A DNA stretch of 64,000 nt from Axinella damicornis (Eukaryota; Porifera; Demospongiae; Axinellida; Axinellidae). The stretch lies in NCBI GenBank assembly GCA_963931865.1, contig OZ007505.1, positions 1,884,577 to 1,948,576 of the forward strand, read 5' to 3'. Position numbers and translations under genes: made by a program. The notes beneath the pieces were generated by a model. The model was not told the DNA's origin, made no database searches, and saw nothing but the letters and a program-made list of their open reading frames with translations. This document shows positions 21,601 through 32,153 of this stretch, in pieces. Within the stretch, counting starts at the first letter, position 1, and each line of letters starts with the position of its first letter.

Positions 21601-24600
21601 ACAGCTATGAATCCGTACCACCTCTGTACTGTCATGCTCTTCTGCTGAGTGGGAGCTAGTGAGCTGGTTGGTACTGCATGTACATGTGTGTGACTCCGGT
21701 GGCATACATGTAGCCCAACCTCATTCGCAAGCCACGCGGCCTGGGAACGAGGCTAATGTAGCCCAACCTCATTCCCAAGCCACGCGGCCTGGGAACGAGG
21801 CTAATGTAGCCCAACCTCATTCGCAAGCCTCCCAAAGGCTGTAGTATTTGTGTACGTGACACTCATCTCACTGAGGGTGTATAGTAGCCACGTTCCCAGG
21901 CCTTTCCCACTGCCAGTATACAATGTATGATCGCTACTGGCGGTGGGAACGGCCTGGGAATGAGGCTAGGTGTATAGTATTCCTCTCCTCCCAGTGTAGA
22001 CTGCTTCCTCTCCCCCCTTCTCCCCAGGGCCCCCCGGAGTTTGAACCCCTTGGTTGCTATGAGACAGACGAGGACTCAGAACACGAGCGAACAAAACCAT
22101 GTGTGTTGAAGCTTAAGCCAGATTACTCATATGATAATTTTAGCAGAGTTTGTGTGCCTTGGTTGTTGAGAGTTTACCCCGACCTTTCCCTAGTGCCTCG
22201 TTGGGGTTGGGAAGTTGACCAGCTGTGCTGCTTCAGTAGCCGAGTTGGTACAGCGTTGGTCTTGTAAGCTGGTGATCATGGGAGGTTTGTTTTTGTGCCA
22301 AAATTGGAAACCATTTTCTACCAACTGTGGCTAATTTTGATATGCCAATTTTGATATGCCAATTTTGGCATGGACCAAAATTTGTATTGGGAATAGACTT
22401 GGAAGATAACGTTGCACTGGGTATGGGTATGTGAATGAGATATGAAGCTGGGAATTGTGCCATTGTAAAAAAGACTTCAAATGATCTCCTTACTAATCTC
22501 AGTCACATTTGTGTCAAAAATTGCAGTCGGCCAAAGGCTATAATCCATGGTTTTTCATGATTTTTGATCAAAATTCAACCGACAGCAAAACAGACATCAT
22601 TGGAATGCTCCATTTGTTCTGATCACAATGGTGCAAACCCCAGCTTCATATCTCCTTCCTAGCCCAAGATACCTAGCATCTATAGTACTTAGTTGACATT
22701 ATTATATATAATTCCAACTCTGTATATCCACTGCCTAAAGATTGACATGTATCCAAGCAAGGAATGAGATATGAAGCTTGGTATTGTGCAGTTGTGATCA
22801 GCAATAAAGTATGTTCAAATGATGTGCTAAAAGTTATTTTTAATCTCGGTCACATTTTGTCAAAAATCACACTCGACCAAAGGCTATAATCCATGGATTT
22901 TTAATGATTTTGGGTCAAATTCAATCGACAGCAAAATGGACATCATTGGAATGCTCCATTCATGCTGATCGCAATGGTGCAAATTCCAGCTTCATATCTC
23001 ATTCCTAACCCAAAATACCTAACATACTAGTGTGCTACAGCTGCATGCCTGACCTTCTACACCACCAGTTTTTGATCGCTTACAGTATTTTTGCATACTG
23101 TAAATGATCAAAACCTGGAGGTGTAGATGTCCTGGGAACGAGGCTATCTCAGGGCACCCTCCACAACAAGTGGCAGCTTCATGTAGTGTACATGTAGCAA
23201 ACAAAACAGGACGTGATCTTCACTGGCTTCACTGTGTATCCTTGATGTGCTGTCACTCATCAGGACTGCTGTTTCCCTTTTTTGGCAGGAATGAACATCC
23301 GTTGCCCTTTTTGGCTTAATTGCATGGCACGTCAAATGTGCCAGAATTGGTAGAAAATGGTTCCAAAATGTGCCATGCAGTTTTGGACATGTGAATGTCC
23401 CTGGGTCACAGGTTTGAATCCCGTTTGAGTGTACTAGGCTCGTACCCAGGCCCTGCCCCACCTGATGAAGTGAATAGCTTTCACTGTACAGTATGTTCCT
23501 CTCAGTGCAGTGATGTGAGCCTGTGGTGCATCAGAGTTCCTTGTTGTCTTTCTCCCTGTCTCAAACTCCAGTGCCTCCATGTCGGACCAAGTGCTGTAGG
23601 GTGAGATTCAAGCCAACCGTTGAGATCAGAGAGGCCCAAGGTGTGATAGGTTGGCCTTGTTCCCAGGCTCTCGGGCCTGAGAATGAGGCTAGCGATAGGT
23701 TTGCTGCTCGGTCAGGGTACTCTACATTAGAGCTATGACCAATAACCAATAATTGATCGATGTAGAGATCTTAACCAATAATTATTATTGGAGGTAAAAT
23801 AATTATTGAAATCTGTTTATGGGGTATGTTAGTGAGCACAATAAAGAAAATGGTCATATGCAGCAGTTTAGTACTTCAATTGTAGCAAACCATGTTATAA
23901 CAAGTAACAGTACATACAACATATTTCTCCATCCAATAATCGGATAATCGGCAATTATTCAACCCACAATAATTGTCAATTATTCGACCTCCAATAATCA
24001 GTGTTGATTCCAGGGGCAATATCACAGCACTACTGTACATGTACTGGCTTACATTCTCGATAGTATGGGCTAGCGTGTACCAACAGTACTCCTACCTACT
24101 GTACATGTACTGGCTAGTAGCAAGCCCATAGTATGGGCTAGCGTGTACCAACAGTACTCCTACCTACTGTACATGTACTGGCTAGTAGCAAGCCCATAGT
24201 ATGGGCTAGCGTGTACCAACAGTACTCCTACCTACTGTACATGTACTGGCTAGTAGCAAGCCCATAGTATGGGCTAGCGTGTACCAACAGTACTCCTACC
24301 TGCTGTACATGTACTGGCTAGTAGCAAGCCCATAGTATGGGCTAGCGTGTACCAACAGTACTCCTACCTACTGTACATGTACTGGCTAGTAGCGAGCCCA
24401 TAGTATGTGCTAGCGTGTACCAACAGTACTCCTACCTACTGTACATGTACTGGCTAGTAGCAAGCCCATAGTATGGGCTAGCGTGTACCAACAGTACTCC
24501 TACCTACTGTACATGTACTGGCTAGTAGCGAGCCCATAGTATGGGCTAGCGTGTACCAACAGTACTCCTACCTACTGTACATGTACTGGCTAGTAGCGAG

Positions 24601-27600
24601 CCCATAGTATGGGCTAGCGTGTACCAACAGTACTCCTACCTACTGTACATGTACTGGCTAGTAGCAAGCCCATAGTATGGGCTAGCGTGTACCAACAGTA
24701 CTCCTACCTACTGTACATGTACTGGCTAGTAGCAAGCCCATAGTATGGGCTAGCGTGTACCAACAGTACTCCTACCTACTGTACATGTACTGGCTAGTAG
24801 CAAGCCCATAGTATGGGCTAGCGTGTACCAACAGTACTCCTACCTACTGTACATGTACTGGCTAGTAGCAAGCCCATAGTATGGGCTAGCGTGTACCAAC
24901 AGTACTCCTACCTACTGTACATGTACTGGCTAGTAGCGAGCCCATAGTATGGGCTAGCGTGTACCAACAGTACTCCTACCTACTGTACATGTACTGGCTA
25001 GTAGCAAGCCCATAGTATGGGCTAGCGTGTACCAACAGTACTCCTACCTACTGTACATGTACTGGCTAGTAGCAAGCCCATAGTATGTGCTAGCGTGTGC
25101 CAACAGTACTCCTACCTACTGTACATGTACTGGCTAGTAGCAAGCCCATAGTATGTGCTAGCGTGTACCAACAGTACTCCTACCTACTGTACATGTACTG
25201 GCTAGTAGCAAGCCCATAGTATGGGCTAGCGTGTACCAACAGTACTCCTACCTACTGTACATGTACTGGCTAGTAGCAAGCCCATAGTATGGGCTAGCGT
25301 GTACCAACAGTACTCCTACCTACTGTTCATGTACTGGCTAGTAGCAAGCCCATAGTATGGGCTAGCGTGTACCAACAGTACTCTACCTACTGTTCATGTA
25401 CATGTAGTTTACTTAAGGAGGCAAACGGGTAGCCATCCTCACCTAGTGACACACAGTTTGATCGAGTCTCCAGACAATACATTGGTACATGCTAGCCCGT
25501 ACATCTGGTCCAGTTCCTCAAGATTGGAGTCCAAGTCATTGTCTGGAGACTTGACCATGTACACCAACTTGTACAGCCTGGTTACTGTAACAGTGTGTGG
25601 TATCCTGTCCAAAGTGCTCATCAGGCAACACCCTCCCACTCCCCTACGCAGGTAGCTCTTCCTTCACCATTGAGTCCTCAGATGTGACCGATGGGCGTGC
25701 AGAGAGACCCGTGACCCTGCTGCCAATTTCCAGAGTGGCTCTGATGGCCCTCGTCTTTGGCATAGTGGTGAGACGAGGCACAGCCTTCATTAGCCAGGAA
25801 CTCTTCTACTGTAATCCTTAGTGTAGACAAGCCCAGTGGGTGGGCTCAGTGGAATTAGGGTTATTCGAATGCAACTGTACAGTGGTTGCTGATTGCAGGA
25901 GAGTGCCGGTGCGTACAATTCCCACCAATGCTCACAGTAGACTGTAACAACATACGTAAGTACGTACGTATATACAGTGCACAAGAATAAACTTTGAATA
26001 TTATCCTCTCACTCCCCATGCCTACCATGCACACACCCCCACCCGCCCACCATGCACACCCCCACCCACCATGCACATATCCCACCGACCCCCATGCACA
26101 CACCACCCAATATCCACACCCCCAACCACCATGCACACACCTTCACCCACCATGCACACACACACCCACCATGCGCACCCCTCCACCCAACATCCACACC
26201 CCCACACATCCCACACACCACTGTGTACCCTCCCCCCCCCCCCCCCCCCCCCCACTATGCACACACACCTGTATATACATTGTACATACAGTGGTTCTTT
26301 GCCAACTATCTCTATGCACTGGCACTGGAGAACACCAGTGTGGCTGCTGTCAACACACTCAGCTCCATGTCAGGGGTGTTTGTAATGGTGCTCGCTGCTA
26401 TTCCGATCCTGCACGTGTCAGATGGAGACAAGTTCACCCTCTCCAGACTGTTGGTCACCTTACTGAGGTAGGGACGATTTGTGTGTGTGTGTGTGTGTGC
26501 ATGCGCACATGCATGCATAGCGTATCAGGGGTGCACCAAGCTGGCAGGTTGGGGCACTTGCACATGCACTTGCATTGCTAGTCAACGCATCCCGAAGTTA
26601 CTCCTAGCAGATACTGTAAGAGATTTACAATCTTTTACCCCTGACTATTCTTGCAACTTGTATCTCAATATTTCATTCCTCCTCTCCATCGTATATCCTC
26701 CCAACTCTCTCCCCACTCCTCCCTTCCTCTCACTCCTCCCCTCCCTCCCCACTCCTCCCCTCCCTTCTCCCCTCACTCCCAATTCCTCCCCTCACTCCCA
26801 ATTCCTCCCCTCACTCCCCACTCCTCCGCTCCCTCCCCTGCCTCCCCACTCCTCCCCTCCCTCCCCACTCCTCCCCTCCCTTCCCACTCCTCCACTCCCT
26901 TCTCCCCTCACTCCCAATTCCTCCCCTCCCTCCCCACTCCTCCGCTCCCTCCCCTGCCTCCCCACTCCTCCCCTCCCTCCCCACTCCTCCCCTCCCTTCC
27001 CACTTCTCCCATCCCTCACTCCTCCCTTCCCTCCCTCCCTCCTCCCCTCCTTCCCCACTCCTTTCCTCCTCTCCCTCCCCACCCCTCCCCTCCGTCTCTC
27101 CCCACTCCTCCTTCCCCATCCCTCTCTCCTCCCAGTGTTGGTGGAGCAGTAATGGTTAGCTTCTCCCCCTCCTCATCCAAGGATGATGGAAAGAGTTTCA
27201 ATGTCGCGGCACTGTATGCTGTTGGTGGGTCTGCATTGTGAGTTCATCCACACCTTGACACAGGGTGTCACCATGGTGATGCATGAGTAGCAATTTGAGG
27301 GGTAATGTTGAATGTTCTCCTGATTGGTTCAAACCACGTATACATGCATGTAACACTCGACATGGAACCTTACCCAAATTGAAGAAGACCCTAGTGCATG
27401 CTTGTAGGTTGTAAGGAAGTTCAGCATCATTGGAGTATCTCTCTCTGTCACACACACACACACACATGCAGGTACGCCATCTACCTGGTGCTCCTGCGGA
27501 AGTTAGTGGCTGTGCCAGAATCTCTGGAAATTCCCATGTTCTTTGGTGAGCTGTGTATGCATTCAGTGTACATGTAGGTTATTCTGTGGTCAGGGGGGGC

Positions 27601-30600
27601 TGTCATGAAACAAATTGTTTCTTTACGGTCAGAGTAGGCTGTTCTGTAGTGAGCTGCCTGTACATTCTCACGTGAGATCAAGGTCAAGTAAGTATGAAGG
27701 TTGTGTGTGTCGAGTCTGTCAACGCTATGAGCCCCTTCCATCACCGATGTACGCATGCTTAAAAGCTTAATGTACATGTAGCAGCTGTCAGCACATGCAT
27801 GTATAGCCACTCTAACCTTGTAGCAGATGGGTTATAACTTCCCCATAGACAGACCAACAGGAAGTTGTTTCATGTACTCTAGCCCACATCACGAAGCTAC
27901 ATGTATGAAGTGGACATTTCCCAATGAGACTACCACAGGATAGGAAGCTGGGTCCAGCTGCGGTTGAACCCAAGACCTTCTGGATAGTAGTCAGATGCTC
28001 TTACCACTAGGCCACTTGTCTCTGCAGTACTAGTATACGTGCAGATGTGTAGCCTGTGTACTGCTTCTGTGCCATGTGCCCAGCGGCTTAGTGGTAAGAG
28101 CATCTGACTAGTATTCAGAAGGTCTCGGGTTCAAATCCCCGAATTTCTCACTCTCGACAGTCACAAACCAAGGCAACTGTATCCAGCTGTAACAACCAGC
28201 TGTACTCCTTGGAGTTGTCAGCAGCCATTTGTTTGCTTGCTCAGTGTGTAGCCAGCTGACAATTTCTTTGTCGGTTATAATGGACACAAGGTGGCTGTTC
28301 TGTGTGCAGCATTCTGTCCACTTGGTCAAACCTCATTAGAAAATTTGTACTCGTTAGGTAAATACCGACGAATACTCAGCACAGCTGCTACTGTTGCCTT
28401 GTTGCGTGTTGATTGCTGTGGACCCAAAGAAGTAGCCAAGGATGATGGCTCGGGCAGTTAATTTGTCTACCATTACCTGAACACCCTTGGGTCTCAGGCT
28501 CTTTCCCGAACACCCTAGGGTCTCAGGCTCTTACGCGAACACCCTTGGGTCTCAGGCTCTTACGCGAACACCCTTGGGTCTCAGGCTCTTACCCGAACAC
28601 CCTTGGGTCTCAGGCTCTTACGCAAACACCCTTGGGTCTCAGGCTCTTACCCGAACACCCTTGGGTCTCAGGCTCTTACGCGAACACCCTTGGGTCTCAG
28701 GCTCTTACGCGAACACCCTTGGGTCTCAGGCTCTTACCCGAACACCCTTGGGTCTCAGGCTCTTACGCAAACACCCTTGGGTCTCAGGCTCTTACCCGAA
28801 CACCCTTGGGTCTCAGGCTCTTACGCGAACACCCTTGGGTCTCGAATGCAAGTAGTGCACACCAACCAGTATCTATTACGTGTGCATGTAGCCCACAAGT
28901 GGTTCTCACTATGGGCAAAAGCATATACCTTATACATTGTACATTGATCCATACTCCTTCTCTTCCTCCCTTGTCCCACGGCTCCTCCCTTGTCCCACGG
29001 CTCCTCCCTTGTCCCACGGCTCCTCCCTTGTCCCATGGCTGCAGGGTTTGTTGGGCTGTTCGACGCGGTAGTGCTCCTTCCACTGGTTGTGATCTGGCAC
29101 TTCTCTGGCATCGAGGTGTTTGAGCTCCCTCCCTCCAGTGACGTGTGGACAATCCTGCTGGTGAACGGCTTTGTGGGCACTGTACTCTCTGAGCTCCTCT
29201 GGCTGTGGTGAGTTGAGTGGTATCAACTGCATAATTCTCTGTCAAGACGTACCTGCATTCTCACGATGGGAAACCAGACAATATCAAGCTTTCACGTTTT
29301 GTTTGTTGTGTGTTTATAAACAATTGCTAACCCTATCACATCCAGCTGAGCTGTAAATATAGAAAGCTGATTTGTATGGAGTGCGGGTTACTAATTCTGA
29401 AGGGATTTTAGGTTTGCTATTGAGAACCACTATTGTTGAACATGCACCATGTACCTGTGAGTGCACCATATACCTGTGAGAGCTACTAGCGGATGATCTA
29501 ACACTGTCCGGCTGACTGTCGCCAACCTACCGACTGAGTATCTGAACAGTGACTCATCACACCATGTGATAGTAAATGATGCAATCTATTAGCCAACTGA
29601 AATTGCATGCATGGGGTCATGCTCCTCCAGTATGATCTAAGACTGTCCAGTTGACTATCCGCTATGGAATGTCTTGAGTAAAATTCCTCCCCCCTCTAAA
29701 CAGGTATCTGAACAGTGACTCATCACACCATGTGATAGTAAATGATGCAGTCTATTAGCCAACTGGAAAGTCTTGTGTAGATTATGACGCTCTCCCCCAT
29801 TCAGCTTATCCCTCCCTGTCTGCTCTCAGTTGGCAGAGACAATCCCTGTCTGCCTATGTTTAGTGTCACTCAGTTGGCAGAGACAATCAGCTGTGACCCT
29901 ATGACCATAATCATAATGGTATTTACAGTTCACCCCTACCTTCAGGTGAGGTGAGTTGAAGGGGGTAGTGCTGATCTCAGTAAGGGAAGAGTTGACAGTG
30001 ACACTGCCTCCAGAGACCGGCTGCCCCCCCCCCCCCCCCCCCCCCCCCACCCCCACCCCCCCCACCCACCCACCCACCCAAGCCTCTCTTTCTTTGCAAG
30101 TGCTGACTACAAAGAAATTTGAGGAGCCATACTTCTCAGCACCCCATAGTCACCTGTGTTTTCTTCTGTGGATTCAGCACCTGTACAGAAATAAACAAAA
30201 GTGGGAAGCCTGTTTACTGTTTACATTGACCTTGTACATGTACCTCTGTGACAAATTTGTTCATCTGTTTACATAATTATAATTTTGGGGCTTTTGGAGT
30301 TGCCCAAAATGAAAATGTGGCTCATTGGCTGGCCCCCAGGTGCCTGCCTCTGGTGCTGTGGGTTGCTATAGCTCAGTGAATACTGCAACACTACCCTTTT
30401 GTACTAAAGTGGCAACCACGCTCACCACTCATTGGTAGGGCAAACACGCCTTTCAGAATGATGCCTCAGGTCTACTGCCACCTCGTGGATACTTCAGCAG
30501 ACTGATTGCATCCACCAGCTCATACTTACTGAGTTCCGAACTACTAACAGCTAGGCGGCTAGCTTGTGGCCCACTCTAAATAACGCACACATTACATACT

Positions 30601-32119
30601 GTCAACAAAGTCACAGTGAGCAAGTGAGCAATGGCGGTCAACGAGAACACCATAACTTAACCAGTTTCAGCATTTGTGTCAAAATCTGGACGATATCGAT
30701 GTATACTTAGAATCTGCTTTTCCTAAGTGCTAAAATAATACATTACATGGAACAGTTATTCCCCAGCAAGGAGTGTATAATGTTCTTGTATGGTTTGGGC
30801 ATACAGTATTGTGCTTGGTGACAAAGGAAGAAGACTTCGGAAACCTCACAAGCAGAAGAAACTTCCTTGCTCCTGCAAGGTCTCCAACCTTGTTCTTCCT
30901 TGCTCCTGCATTGCAAGGTCTCCAAGCTTGTTCTACCTGATTCCTGCAAGGTCTCCAATCTTCTTCTTCCTTGCTCCTTCAAAGTCTCCAACCTTGTCCT
31001 TCCTTGCTCCTACAAGGTCTCCAAGCTTTGTTATTCTTTGGTCTGGTCATATTTGGCTCTATCCACGCCCCTTTCCTGTCAGCTTTGGGGGAAACACCGT
31101 GTCCTCAGAATTATATCAACAACAGTGACTTGTAATCATGAATTAAGTCATGTTCGCCACTTCGTTTTAAACTTCAACTTACAGTTTCCGACGAAATTAG
31201 CTCATTTCACATGCACAATGTGCATACACTGTCGAAGTCATGAAGCTACATGTTGCAATGCGTATACATGTTGCACACAGTGACACTACAATTCCGTAGT
31301 AATGATCTTCAACTATGACTAGCCTCGTTCCCAGGCCGTGTACACAGCCTGGGAACGAGGCTACAACTATGAAGTGCATTCCAAGCTGCTCTGGCTCACC
31401 ATTATCATAAGCCATTAGCACCTGCTGGTAAAGGCATGTCTGGGTTTGTAGTGTTTACCCACTTGCATGACTCAGACTATCCATTACGCACCGCAGAGGT
31501 ATCCTAAATTCATTAGTAGTACACACTAATGAATAGCAGCTGCTACACACTCCAATGGCCAAACACTGCAGTAGTGAGTAGTCCCATGGGACACAGGCTC
31601 TCCAGACTTTGTTATCCCAATAGGCTGCTAATGATTATGGTTTGACTGTGGTGAGCACCTGGATCCTGCAACAACAAGCTTGAGCCACGCTCATGCTTCA
31701 CTATGTATACCCTCCTTCCCAGCTAGACCATCTACACTATAGCCTTGTCCCCAGGCCGCCCCGATTTTATCTCGCATGTCTGCGAGATGAATCTGGGCAG
31801 AGGCCTGGGTCCTGGGGACGAGGCTGCATCTACACCTCAAAAGCTGGAGGTGTAGAAGGCCTGACAGCAGCGAAAGCAAAATGGAACTGAAACCCCTTGG
31901 AGAAAAAATAGCCAGCAGTGGCCAATTATTACCTTGCAAACAGAAGATGCCAAATTGATCTCAATCCCAATCAGTACTGCACAGCCCAGTTTCTGAAGTC
32001 CCACAGAGGAAGTGATCCATGTCCTTCCTGCATACGTGCGACCTTGCAGATGGTGACTGTGAATCCTCAACACCAAATCTTTGTTTCATGGAGTTACTTA
32101 CCTCAAGTAATGATGTCAT

Positions 32120-32153
<34 letters not shown>

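Noticed and set aside
24058..25405. CRISPR-like array appearance
   Set aside because: Units are continuous 68-bp tandem copies with no unique spacers, in an intron of an animal gene.
26000..27240. Long Pro/His- and Pro/Ser-rich frames on the plus strand and Gly/Arg-rich frames on the minus strand
   Set aside because: Low-complexity CACACCC and CTCCC tracts around transporter exons; only the short exon segments are coding.
28082..28141. Functional tRNA-Thr(AGT) gene
   Set aside because: The anticodon arm is good, but the T-stem has a mismatch and no 7-bp acceptor stem pairs; a second, inverted copy next to it fits a SINE better.
28476..29245. Frames of 114-192 codons with repeated ANTLGSQALT-type peptides, and Gly/Arg-rich minus-strand frames
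   Set aside because: Products of the 29-bp and 18-bp repeats; the same peptide appears in every frame because 29 is not divisible by three.
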